The translations under genes and the position numbers were made by a program. The notes beneath the pieces were generated by a model, which was not told where the DNA came from, did no database searches, and saw only the letters and a program-made list of their open reading frames with translations. DNA of 64,000 nucleotides from Streptomyces sp. SID11385 (GTDB lineage Bacteria > Actinomycetota > Actinomycetes > Streptomycetales > Streptomycetaceae), in NCBI RefSeq assembly GCF_010548245.1, contig NZ_JAAGLR010000910.1, positions 18,448 through 82,447 on the forward strand, read 5' to 3'. Positions 34,936-43,066 of this stretch are shown piece after piece (the stretch's first letter is position 1; each line of letters starts with the position of its first letter).

Positions 34936-35329
34936 CACGTACCCCTTTCCGCCCGGTCGCTCACGGGGTTGCCTGGTCGGCTCCCTTGGTGCGCACAAGA
35001 GTGCGTTTCTCACGGAGGGTAGCGATCTGTGCGACCCGAACAGGGTTTTCTCTCGGGATCGTTCCGTTGCGTGATCTTGCGGCGGCCGGAAACCGGGGCA
35101 GCGACGGGCCTGTTGGGAGTCGCTGGGCCGCTGTGGCGGGCGTCGGGCGCGGACTGTACCGCAAGATGCCTTGTATGCAGGGAAGCTGAGGGAAAACGCG
35201 CGCAACTACCCGACCGCTGCTCGGTAATTTCCGATAAAGCGTCAATTGGCCAACGGTAAGCGATCACCCTTTCGTGTGCTTTTCACCAAAGAACTCAAGG
35301 CCGTTGGGGAGAGCGCCGACAAACCTTTT
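34936..35329. promoter_or_regulatory. whiH upstream region with a possible sigma-WhiG promoter
   Basis: 394 bp with no gene. Just upstream of whiH, TAAA (35235-35238) is followed by CGGTAAG at 35254 and by the 8-bp palindrome TTGGCCAA (35246-35253); CCGATAA also occurs at 35231-35237. Sigma-WhiG promoters have the form TAAA-N15-GCCGATAA, so the match is partial. The palindrome could be a WhiH operator. Confidence 0.35.
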
Positions 35330-36217
35330 GTGAGTACCGTTGCGCACACCATGATGACCGCCGCCCGCTCCGCCGACTCCGGCCTCGCCGGCCCGGGCGA
35401 CATCGACCGCTACCCCTATGCCGAGGCCGCCCAGGACAGGATCGGAGTTCCTTCCTGGGGTGCCGCGGAGCCGGAACTTGGCCGGGTGCCGCGACGCGGC
35501 GGTGCCAGCCGAGGCCGCGGCCTGCACGGCCAACTCGTCCAGCAGCTCGGCCAGATGATCGTCTCCGGTGACCTGGGTGCGGACCGCCCCCTCGTTCCCG
35601 AGGAGATCGGCCAGCGTTTCGAGGTGTCCCGTACCGTCGTGCGGGAATCCCTGCGCGTACTGGAGGCCAAGGGCCTGGTGAGTGCCCGTCCCAATGTGGG
35701 AACCCGGGTGCGTCCCGTCAGTGACTGGAATCTGCTCGATCCCGACATCATCGAATGGCGTGCTTACGGACCTCAGCGCGATGACCAGCGCCGCGAACTC
35801 AATGAGCTGCGGTGGAGCATCGAGCCACTCGCCGCGCGGCTCGCCGCCGGACACGGCCGCGAGGACGTGCAGCAGCGACTTGTCGACATGGTCGAGATCA
35901 TGGGGCACGCGCTCGGGCAGGGAGACGGCATCACGTTCTCGCGGGCCGACGCCGAGTTCCACTCCCTGCTGATCCAGATCGGCGGCAACCGCATGCTGGA
36001 GCACCTTTCCGGGATCGTGAGTGCCGCCCTGCACGTCTCGGGCGGCCCAGCGATGGGCTGCGAGCGCCCCAACGAGGCGTCCGTCGCCCACCATGCCCGC
36101 ATCGTCGACGCCCTCGCCTCGGGAGACGGGGTCGGCGCCGAGGCGGCGATGCGCCAGCTTCTCACCGTGCACCCCGAGGGCGAGCGCGTCGTGCCCGGGC
36201 CCCGTGAGCAGCACTAG
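35330..36217 (+). CDS. whiH: GntR/FadR-type sporulation regulator WhiH
   Basis: A 295-residue GntR regulator with an FCD ligand domain. The winged helix spans GLHGQLVQQLGQMIVSGD to RPNVGTRVRPV with the helix-turn-helix in RFEVSRTVVRESLRVLE. The sequence and its position immediately before hrdB match WhiH, a regulator needed for sporulation septation in aerial hyphae of S. coelicolor. The GTG at 35330 (VSTVAHTMM) is chosen by similarity to the known N-terminus; ATGs at 35351/35354 are alternatives. It is closed by a strong terminator (36233-36272). Its ligand is not known. Confidence 0.85.
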   Translation: MSTVAHTMMTAARSADSGLAGPGDIDRYPYAEAAQDRIGVPSWGAAEPELGRVPRRGGASRGRGLHGQLVQQLGQMIVSGDLGADRPLVPEEIGQRFEVSRTVVRESLRVLEAKGLVSARPNVGTRVRPVSDWNLLDPDIIEWRAYGPQRDDQRRELNELRWSIEPLAARLAAGHGREDVQQRLVDMVEIMGHALGQGDGITFSRADAEFHSLLIQIGGNRMLEHLSGIVSAALHVSGGPAMGCERPNEASVAHHARIVDALASGDGVGAEAAMRQLLTVHPEGERVVPGPREQH

Positions 36218-36232
36218 TCGCGCGCGACCTTG

Positions 36233-36272
36233 GCCCGGGGCCCCTCTCCGTATCGGAGGAGGGGCCCCGGGC
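36233..36272. terminator. terminator after whiH
   Basis: A long stem (GCCCGGGGCCCCTC, from 36233, pairing with an arm ending at 36272) with inner TCCG/CGGA pairing and one bulged G. Confidence 0.75.
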
Positions 36273-36486
36273 GTTGCGGGGGAGGCCGGACCAGGTCGGC
36301 CGGGCAGGCCCGCACCGCCGACTCCGTCTCGGAGCCGGACCCTTGCCCGCCTCCGGGGCTCGTCGTCTGTCTATGACTCTTCCTCGTCCGCCACCGACCA
36401 CTCCAGAACGTTTGACGACCGCATATGCTCGTCTATGTGCCTCCTTGTGTCCTTTCGGTGTGTGACTCGGGCCACGCAGATTGTGC

Positions 36487-36513
36487 GTAACGCTCCCGGG
36501 TACAGCGCGATGA
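36487..36513 (+). promoter_or_regulatory. probable ECF-type promoter of hrdB
   Basis: GTAAC (36487-36491) and CGATGA (36508-36513) are separated by 16 bp, the layout of ECF sigma promoters. In other Streptomyces hrdB is transcribed by the ECF factor ShbA. It lies about 160 bp before the hrdB start, leaving a long leader. Confidence 0.55.
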
Positions 36514-36675
36514 CCTAAGAGGTGAGAGTCGCTCAGGGGAATACGGCCACTGGTTCCGGTGCTGTGGTCCCCGCGGCGCCCGCCCGCGTCGTCGGTCATC
36601 CCCACCGGCGGTCGTCGGCCCCCGCCCTTCGGGCGAGAGCCGGAAGCCGTTTTCCAACGTTCCGAGAGGTTGTTC

Positions 36676-38211
36676 GTGTCGGCCAGCACATCCCGTACGC
36701 TCCCGCCGGAGATCGCCGAGTCTGTGTCTGTCATGGCGCTCATCGAGCGGGGAAAGGCTAATGGGCAGATCGCCGGTGACGATGTGCGTCGGGCCTTCGA
36801 AGCTGACCAGATTCCGGCCACTCAGTGGAAGAACGTACTGCGCAGCCTCAACCAAATCCTTGAGGAAGAGGGTGTGACGCTGATGGTCAGTGCCGCGGAG
36901 CCCAAGCGCACCCGCAAGAGCGTCGCAGCGAAGAGTCCGGCGAAGCGCACCGCTACGAAGACGGTGGCCACGAAGACGGCGGTCAAGAAGACCGCGGCAG
37001 CGACCGTGACCGCTCCCTCCGCCTCCGCCGCGGTGGCCGTCGAGGACGAGACCGCCGAGAAGAAGCCCGCAGCCAAGAAGACGACGGCGCGCAAGACCGC
37101 CGCCAAGAAGACGACGGCCAAGAAGGCCACTGCGAAGAAGACCGGCAAGAAGGACGAGCTCCTCGACGAGGAGAACACCGAGGAGACGCCGGGCAAGGGC
37201 GAGGAGGCCGCCGAGCCGGCCGCCGGTGGTGAGAGCCAGGGCTTCGTCCTGTCCGACGACGACGAGGACGACGCCCCGGCGCAGCAGGTCGCCGCGGCCG
37301 GTGCCACCGCCGACCCGGTCAAGGACTACCTCAAGCAGATCGGCAAGGTGCCGCTCCTCAACGCGGAGCAGGAGGTCGAGCTGGCCAAGCGCATCGAGGC
37401 CGGTCTCTTCGCCGAGGACAAGCTCGCCAACAGCGACAAGCTGGCGCCGAAGCTCCAGCGCGAGCTGGAGATCATCGCCGAGGACGGCCGCCGCGCGAAG
37501 AACCACCTCCTGGAGGCGAACCTCCGCCTCGTGGTGTCCCTCGCGAAGCGCTACACCGGTCGCGGCATGCTCTTCCTGGACCTGATCCAGGAGGGCAACC
37601 TCGGTCTGATCCGCGCGGTCGAGAAGTTCGACTACACCAAGGGCTACAAATTCTCCACGTACGCGACCTGGTGGATCCGCCAGGCGATCACGCGCGCGAT
37701 GGCGGACCAGGCCCGCACCATCCGTATTCCGGTACACATGGTCGAGGTCATCAACAAGCTCGCCCGGGTGCAGCGGCAGATGCTCCAGGACCTGGGCCGT
37801 GAGCCCACTCCGGAGGAGCTGGCCAAGGAACTCGACATGACCCCTGAGAAGGTCATCGAGGTCCAGAAGTACGGCCGCGAACCCATCTCGCTCCACACCC
37901 CGCTCGGCGAGGACGGCGACAGCGAGTTCGGTGACCTCATCGAGGACTCCGAGGCCGTCGTCCCGGCGGACGCGGTCAGCTTCACGCTCCTCCAGGAGCA
38001 GCTCCACTCCGTCCTGGACACGCTCTCCGAGCGCGAGGCGGGCGTCGTCTCGATGCGTTTCGGCCTCACCGACGGTCAGCCGAAGACCCTCGACGAGATC
38101 GGCAAGGTCTACGGCGTGACGCGCGAGCGCATCCGCCAGATCGAGTCGAAGACGATGTCCAAGCTGCGGCACCCCTCGCGCTCCCAGGTGCTGCGCGACT
38201 ACCTGGACTGA
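36676..38211 (+). CDS. hrdB: principal sigma factor HrdB (sigma-70 family)
   Basis: A 511-residue essential sigma factor. The N-terminus carries region 1.1 ([19 protein letters not shown]), then a Lys/Ala-rich segment at about 80-165 and an acidic stretch near 200. Region 1.2 is [20 protein letters not shown]; region 2 includes [17 protein letters not shown] and [18 protein letters not shown]; region 4 has the helix-turn-helix [20 protein letters not shown]. It directs transcription from housekeeping -10/-35 promoters. The GTG at 36676, behind GAGAGG, gives the same length as I recall for S. coelicolor HrdB. It is flanked by whiH and a 15-bp-stem terminator. Confidence 0.96.
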   Translation: MSASTSRTLPPEIAESVSVMALIERGKANGQIAGDDVRRAFEADQIPATQWKNVLRSLNQILEEEGVTLMVSAAEPKRTRKSVAAKSPAKRTATKTVATKTAVKKTAAATVTAPSASAAVAVEDETAEKKPAAKKTTARKTAAKKTTAKKATAKKTGKKDELLDEENTEETPGKGEEAAEPAAGGESQGFVLSDDDEDDAPAQQVAAAGATADPVKDYLKQIGKVPLLNAEQEVELAKRIEAGLFAEDKLANSDKLAPKLQRELEIIAEDGRRAKNHLLEANLRLVVSLAKRYTGRGMLFLDLIQEGNLGLIRAVEKFDYTKGYKFSTYATWWIRQAITRAMADQARTIRIPVHMVEVINKLARVQRQMLQDLGREPTPEELAKELDMTPEKVIEVQKYGREPISLHTPLGEDGDSEFGDLIEDSEAVVPADAVSFTLLQEQLHSVLDTLSEREAGVVSMRFGLTDGQPKTLDEIGKVYGVTRERIRQIESKTMSKLRHPSRSQVLRDYLD

Positions 38212-38244
38212 TCCGCGGGGCCACAGGCCCGGGAGCAGGTCCGC

Positions 38245-38278
38245 GAAGGCCCCGCCGGTTTCGACCGGCGGGGCCTTC
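38245..38278. terminator. terminator after hrdB
   Basis: A perfect 15-bp stem (GAAGGCCCCGCCGGT, 38245-38259, with 38264-38278) and a TTCG tetraloop, one of the strongest terminators in the window. Confidence 0.85.
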
Positions 38279-38408
38279 GGCGTGCGCGTGCGCCCGTCCG
38301 GTGCGCGGATTGGGCCGGTTGCCCGAAGCGCCGGGGCTGGGCGTGCGCTCTTCGGGTGGCTGAATCACGCTGAGTGCGAGTTCGGTACCCAGAGTGAAGG
38401 AGTACGGT

Positions 38409-39242
38409 ATGCCGCTTCGCGGACTTCGCACCCGGCTGAGCGCGGGAGTGCTCGCCACCGCCGCTGCGCTCAGCCCCGTCCTCGTCCCAGGACCGGCGGC
38501 CGCCGACGGAGTGATCGTCGGCGGCAAGCAGGTGGCGGTGGCGGATCACCCCTGGGTGGTGGCCCTCTCCAGCCGCAGCCGCTTCGGGGCAGAACGCTCG
38601 GGCCAGTACTGCGGCGGCGTGCTCGTCGGGCCTCGTACGGTCGCCACGGCGGCGCACTGCCTCAGCGGGAAGGTCCTCGGCGTCCCGCTGAGCCGTCTCA
38701 AGGACCTGCGGGTGCTCGTCGGCCGCGACGACCTCTCGGGGCGGGCGGGTACGGAGGCGCGCGTGACGAAGACGTGGATCAACCCGGACTACGACCCGGA
38801 CAGCAATGCGGGCGACGTGGCCACGCTGACGCTGGAGGACGCCCAGCCGGAGAGCCACGTCCTGCCGCTCGCCCTCTCCGGGGACCCCGGCTACCGGGCG
38901 GGCGCCCGCGCCCAGGTCTACGGCTGGGGGGACACGACGGGACGCGGCTCGTACGCCAGCACCCTGCACGCCGCCGACATCGCGGTGCTCCCGGACAGCG
39001 ACTGTGCCAGCGCCTACCCGGGCAGCGGGGGCGGTGCCTACGACGCCGACACGATGCTGTGCGCGGGCGAGCGCGAGGGCGGCAAGGACGCCTGCCAGGG
39101 CGACAGCGGCGGGCCGCTCGTCGCCGGGGGCAAGCTCATCGGCCTTGTGTCCTGGGGCAGCGGCTGCGCCGAGGCGGGCAGCCCGGGCGTGTACACGCGT
39201 ATCTCCGCGGTGGCGGACAGCGAGGGCCTGCGCGAGCGCTGA
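38409..39242 (+). CDS. secreted trypsin-like serine protease
   Basis: A 277-residue exported trypsin-type (S1A) protease. A Sec signal peptide ends at about AAA/DG (residue 32) and IVGG at 36-39 is the activation site, so the propeptide is very short. The triad is His83 (TAAHC), Asp136 (AGDVATL) and Ser233 (GDSGGP). Asp227, six residues before the serine, predicts cleavage after Arg/Lys. Cysteines fit conserved disulfides. The ATG at 38409 has GAAGGAG upstream. It resembles S. griseus trypsin and is followed by a terminator at 39384-39416. Confidence 0.92.
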   Translation: MPLRGLRTRLSAGVLATAAALSPVLVPGPAAADGVIVGGKQVAVADHPWVVALSSRSRFGAERSGQYCGGVLVGPRTVATAAHCLSGKVLGVPLSRLKDLRVLVGRDDLSGRAGTEARVTKTWINPDYDPDSNAGDVATLTLEDAQPESHVLPLALSGDPGYRAGARAQVYGWGDTTGRGSYASTLHAADIAVLPDSDCASAYPGSGGGAYDADTMLCAGEREGGKDACQGDSGGPLVAGGKLIGLVSWGSGCAEAGSPGVYTRISAVADSEGLRER

Positions 39243-39383
39243 GCGGCTCGTGGGCGAGCCCCTGGGCCCCAGCGCCGGTCCCGGGGCCGCCGGGCCGTCC
39301 GAGGGAGCCTGTGGGGCGTAGGGCGACCGGCTGGCGGCATCACACGTACGGCGCGCGTGGTGCCTTCTCCCCGGCCGTACGAA

Positions 39384-39416
39384 AGCGGGCGGGCTCCCTG
39401 CGGAGACCCGCCCGCT
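39384..39416. terminator. terminator between protease and zinc-ribbon gene
   Basis: A 10-bp perfect outer stem (AGCGGGCGGG, 39384-39393, with 39407-39416) extended by CTCC/GGAG around a CTGC loop, in a convergent gap. Confidence 0.7.
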
Positions 39417-39468
39417 CCACCGGCTCACACCGGTGCCGGCTCGTCGTGGGTGGATGCGACCTGGAGCC

Positions 39469-39696
39469 TCAGTGCTCCTCGTCGCTCGCCGTGCTGGGAG
39501 CGTTCAGGCGATCCGTCTCGTCCTGTATCTCAGCGGCGATCTTCTTGAGTTCCGGCTCGAACTTGCGCCCGTGGTGAGCGCAGAAGAGCAGTTCACCGCC
39601 GCTGGTCAGGACAACGCGCAGGTAGGCCTGGGCGCCGCACCGGTCGCAGCGGTCAGCGGCCGTCAGCGGGCTCGCGGGTGTCAGAACAGTAGTCAC
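39469..39696 (-). CDS. small zinc-ribbon-like protein (DUF7455 type)
   Basis: A 75-residue protein. CDRCGAQA near the N-terminus and FCAHHGRKF 20 residues later provide four likely zinc ligands. The C-terminal third is acidic and helical (KKIAAEIQDETDRL). Such small proteins are conserved next to parE in Streptomyces as I recall; the function is unknown. It is divergent from parE across a 440-bp region. Confidence 0.75.
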   Translation of the reverse strand: MTTVLTPASPLTAADRCDRCGAQAYLRVVLTSGGELLFCAHHGRKFEPELKKIAAEIQDETDRLNAPSTASDEEH

Positions 39697-40136
39697 GTCG
39701 CCTCTTCTCTAGCTCGACGAGCTGTCGTACCAGGGTCAACATCCAACCAGGCCGAAAACGTTCCCGCTCGCGGCCTTTCTCGCGAAAAAACTTCGAGGGC
39801 GGCTGTCCGTTGCCGGTTGGCGGCGAATGTGCCGTATTACAGCGTGCGTGCTTTACGGTTTCGCGTGGTGTGCAGGGTCACATCCTCCCGGCTGGATTGC
39901 CGGTCTGTGCATGAGGACGTGCCCGGAGCCTAGATGGTTCATGCCTGGAAGGGAACGTGACATGAGAGTCACCACCTTCGTTGTTCGAACGGGTGTGTGA
40001 TTCTGCACTAGGGTGGGTTTGAAGCGAGGGTGGCGTCACAGCGGCTCTACCTGGCCTCGGTACCCTCTGAGCGGCGTCCCGGACGGGACGTTGAGCCAAT
40101 AGGCCCCAGAAGAAAATTCAGCGAGGAGCGAACCGC
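39697..40136. promoter_or_regulatory. divergent promoter region upstream of parE
   Basis: 440 bp with no gene. A candidate parE promoter is TCGAAC (39985-39990), an 18-bp spacer, and TAGGGT (40009-40014). The -35 element overlaps the palindrome GTTCGAAC (39983-39990). GAGGAG about 10 bp before 40137 is the ribosome binding site. An AT-rich run lies near 39780-39790. Confidence 0.5.
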
Positions 40137-42260
40137 GTGACCGCCGATACATCCGTGTCGTCGACAGCTCTGCTGGCAGGAGCAGATCGCGACGACTCCA
40201 ACTACACCGCGCGGCACCTGCTCGTCCTGGAGGGCCTGGAAGCGGTGCGCAAGCGGCCCGGCATGTACATCGGGTCGACCGACAGCCGTGGCCTCATGCA
40301 CTGCCTGTGGGAAATCATCGACAACTCCGTCGACGAAGCCCTCGGCGGCTACTGCGACCACATCGACGTGACCCTCCACGAGGACGGCTCCGTGGAGGTG
40401 CGGGACAACGGGCGCGGCATTCCCGTCGACGTCGAGCCCAAGACCGGCCTCTCCGGGGTCGAGGTCGTCATGACCAAGCTGCACGCGGGAGGGAAGTTCG
40501 GCGGCGGCTCGTACGCCGCCTCGGGCGGCCTGCACGGGGTCGGCGCCTCGGTCGTCAACGCGCTCTCCGCGCGTCTCGACATCGAGGTGGACCGGGGCGG
40601 CTCCGTGCACACCACGAGCTTCCGGCGCGGAGTCCCCGGCCAGTTCAAGGGCGCGGGTCCGGAGGGTGCCTTCGAGCCCACGACGGGGCTGCGCAAGACC
40701 AAGCGCATCCCGAAGACCCGCACGGGCACCCGGGTGCGCTACTGGGCGGACCGGCAGATCTTTCTCAAGGACGCCAAGCTCTCGCTGGAGACCCTGCATC
40801 AGCGGGCCCGCCAGACCGCCTTCCTCGTGCCGGGACTCACCCTCGTGGTCCGCGACGAATACGGCCTCGGCGAGGGCGGGAGCAAGGGCGAGGAGTCCTT
40901 CCGCTACGACGGCGGGATCAGTGAGTTCTGCGAATACCTCGCCCGCGACAAGGCCGTGTGCGACGTGCTGCGGCTGAGCGGGCAGGGCACCTTCAAGGAG
41001 ACCGTCCCGGTCCTCGACGAGTACGGGCAGATGACGCCCACGGAGGTCGTCCGCGACCTCGGCGTGGACGTGGCCCTGCGCTGGGGCACGGGGTACGAGA
41101 CCTCCGTGCGCTCCTTCGTGAACATCATCGCGACGCCCAAGGGCGGCACCCACGTCACCGGCTTCGAGCGTGCCGTCACGCGCACCGTCAACGATGTCCT
41201 GCGCAGCGCCAAGCTGCTGCGGGTCGCCGAGGACGATGTCGTGAAGGACGACGCGCTGGAGGGCCTCACGGCCGTCGTCACGGTGCGTCTGGCCGAGCCG
41301 CAGTTCGAGGGGCAGACCAAGGAGGTGCTGGGCACCTCGGCGGCGAACCGGATCGTCGCGAACGTCGTGGCCAAGGAGCTGAAGGCGTTCCTGACCTCGA
41401 CCAAGCGCGACGCGAAGGCGCAGGCCCGCGCGGTGCTCGACAAGGTCGTCGCAGCGGCCCGTACCCGTATCGCCGCACGTCAGCACAAGGAGGCCCAGCG
41501 CAGGAAGACCGCGCTGGAGTCCTCCTCGCTGCCCGCCAAGCTCGCCGACTGCCGCAGTGACGACGTGGACCGCAGCGAGTTGTTCATCGTGGAGGGGGAC
41601 TCCGCGCTCGGCACGGCGAAGCTCGCCCGCAACTCCGAGTTCCAGGCGCTGCTGCCGATCCGGGGCAAGATCCTCAACGTGCAGAAGTCCTCCGTCTCGG
41701 ACATGCTCAAGAACGCCGAGTGCGGGGCGATCATCCAGGTCATAGGAGCCGGCTCGGGGCGTACCTTCGATCTCGACGCGGCGCGCTACGGCAAGATCAT
41801 CCTGCTCGTGGACGCCGACGTGGACGGGGCGCACATCCGCTGCCTCCTGCTCACGCTCTTCCAGCGCTACATGCGCCCGATGGTCGAGGCGGGCCGGGTC
41901 TTCGCGGCCGTCCCGCCGCTCCACCGGATCGAGCTGAGCCAGCCGAAGAAGGGCCAGGACAAGTACGTCTACACGTACTCGGACCGCGAGCTGCGCGAGA
42001 CGCTGCTCGACTTCGAGCGCAAGAACGTCCGGTACAAGGACTCCATCCAGCGCTACAAGGGTCTCGGCGAGATGGACGCCGACCAGCTCGCGGAGACCAC
42101 GATGGACCCGAGGCACCGCACGCTGCGGCGCATCAGCATGAACGACCTCGACAGCGCCGAGCAGGTCTTCGACCTTCTCATGGGCAACGAGGTCGCGCCG
42201 CGCAAGGAGTTCATCACCAATTCGGCGGCGACGCTCGACCGCTCGCGCATCGACGCGTAG
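40137..42260 (+). CDS. parE: DNA topoisomerase IV subunit B (ParE)
   Basis: A 707-residue type IIA topoisomerase ATPase subunit. GHKL motifs: NSVDEALGG, DNGRGIPV and GGLHGVGASVVNALS. The TOPRIM domain reads VEGDSALGTAKLARNSEFQ, then DADVDGAHIRCLLL; EGDSALG differs from the EGDSAGG of most GyrB/ParE. With ParC (52117-54585) it should form topoisomerase IV, which separates daughter chromosomes. It is called ParE because it lies near hrdB and pairs with a ParC in the same window. The GTG at 40137 has GAGGAG upstream. Confidence 0.9.
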   Translation: MTADTSVSSTALLAGADRDDSNYTARHLLVLEGLEAVRKRPGMYIGSTDSRGLMHCLWEIIDNSVDEALGGYCDHIDVTLHEDGSVEVRDNGRGIPVDVEPKTGLSGVEVVMTKLHAGGKFGGGSYAASGGLHGVGASVVNALSARLDIEVDRGGSVHTTSFRRGVPGQFKGAGPEGAFEPTTGLRKTKRIPKTRTGTRVRYWADRQIFLKDAKLSLETLHQRARQTAFLVPGLTLVVRDEYGLGEGGSKGEESFRYDGGISEFCEYLARDKAVCDVLRLSGQGTFKETVPVLDEYGQMTPTEVVRDLGVDVALRWGTGYETSVRSFVNIIATPKGGTHVTGFERAVTRTVNDVLRSAKLLRVAEDDVVKDDALEGLTAVVTVRLAEPQFEGQTKEVLGTSAANRIVANVVAKELKAFLTSTKRDAKAQARAVLDKVVAAARTRIAARQHKEAQRRKTALESSSLPAKLADCRSDDVDRSELFIVEGDSALGTAKLARNSEFQALLPIRGKILNVQKSSVSDMLKNAECGAIIQVIGAGSGRTFDLDAARYGKIILLVDADVDGAHIRCLLLTLFQRYMRPMVEAGRVFAAVPPLHRIELSQPKKGQDKYVYTYSDRELRETLLDFERKNVRYKDSIQRYKGLGEMDADQLAETTMDPRHRTLRRISMNDLDSAEQVFDLLMGNEVAPRKEFITNSAATLDRSRIDA

Positions 42261-42372
42261 TCGGCCGCCCGCCGAACGCGCTGGCCACCGCCCGTCGGCC
42301 GCCGTCGGCCGCCCGTCGGCCGCCGTCGGCCGCTCGCCGCCGGCTACGGCGTGGGCGTCGGTGCCGCCGGAC

Positions 42373-42435
42373 TCTGTTTCTCCACCCTCGGGGCCCCGAT
42401 CCTCGCGGATCTCCACCCTGGGGTGGAGAAACAGA
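42373..42435. repeat. 15-bp inverted repeat after parE
   Basis: TCTGTTTCTCCACCC (42373-42387) and its complement (42421-42435) flank a 33-bp centre. It may terminate parE transcription. CCACCCT occurs three times between 42382 and 42457, one copy within the dyad described separately. Confidence 0.6.
42411..42428. promoter_or_regulatory. dyad element, candidate operator of the two-component operon
   Basis: CTCCACCC-TG-GGGTGGAG is a perfect 8-bp dyad about 100 bp before the membrane-protein gene. Further CCACCC half-sites lie on both sides. It could bind the LuxR-type regulator encoded downstream. Confidence 0.4.
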
Positions 42436-42481
42436 ATCCACCCGTTTTCCACCCTGGCTCCGATGCCCTGACCAGGTCCCT

Positions 42482-42522
42482 TCCGTAGTTTCGGTGGTGT
42501 TCGAGACACCCCGACCTACGGA
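42482..42522 (+). promoter_or_regulatory. hairpin covering the ribosome binding site of the 42530 gene
   Basis: Three nested arms pair almost continuously: TCCGTAG with CTACGGA (42482-42488/42516-42522), TCGG with CCGA (42491-42494/42511-42514) and GGTGT with ACACC (42496-42500/42506-42510), loop TCGAG. The right arm includes the start of GGAGG (42520-42524), the ribosome binding site of the ATG at 42530. Confidence 0.6.
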
Positions 42523-42529
42523 GGCGCAC

Positions 42530-43066
42530 ATGTCCGGGGCCCTGGAGATCCTGCTCGTCGCGGCGGCGGTCCTTCTCATCGCGTTCAGGCTGTTCCGGGC
42601 GCAGCGCATCAACGGCGGCGGGCGCTGGTGGCTCATGCCCGTCGTCCTCGCCGTCGTAGCGCTGCGTGAACCCGGGCTCGTCGATCACGCGCACCCCTAC
42701 GCGGCAGGCACTCTCATGGTGCTCAACGTGCTCACGGGCCTGCTCACGGGTGCCGCCTGGGCGTGGACCTCGCGGGTCTGGCGGGAAGCGGACGGGAGCC
42801 TGTGGGCCGCGGGCTCGAAGGCGGCCGGTGCCGTGTGGTGCGGCGGCATCCTGGTGCGGGTCGCGCTCTACGGGGTCGGTGCCTCGCTGGGGATAACGCA
42901 GCACACGCCCGTCCTTCTCCTGGGGCTGGCCGCCACCTTCCTCGCCCGAGGGCTCCTGCTCAACCACCGGGCCGCGCTTCTCGGGCCGACGTACGGTGAC
43001 GGTTCCGGGGCGCCGCAGTCGGCTCGCCGGAACAACCGCGCACCCCGCCCGAAGGACCGTGTATGA
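42530..43066 (+). CDS. membrane protein of the two-component operon (DUF1453/CcdC-like)
   Basis: A 178-residue protein with about five hydrophobic segments, the first at residues 4-20 (ALEILLVAAAVLLIAFRLF). Its layout resembles DUF1453/CcdC-type membrane proteins; this is a weak assignment. The stop overlaps the histidine kinase start (ATGA at 43063-43066), so translation is coupled and the protein may be part of the sensing system. The ATG at 42530 is preceded by GGAGG held in a predicted hairpin. Confidence 0.7.
   Translation: MSGALEILLVAAAVLLIAFRLFRAQRINGGGRWWLMPVVLAVVALREPGLVDHAHPYAAGTLMVLNVLTGLLTGAAWAWTSRVWREADGSLWAAGSKAAGAVWCGGILVRVALYGVGASLGITQHTPVLLLGLAATFLARGLLLNHRAALLGPTYGDGSGAPQSARRNNRAPRPKDRV

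Noticed and set aside
39978..40000. Possible SOS box around TTCGAACGGGTGTG upstream of parE
   Set aside because: Only one half fits CGAAC-N4-GTTCG; the second half has two mismatches. The palindrome GTTCGAAC is more likely part of the -35 region.
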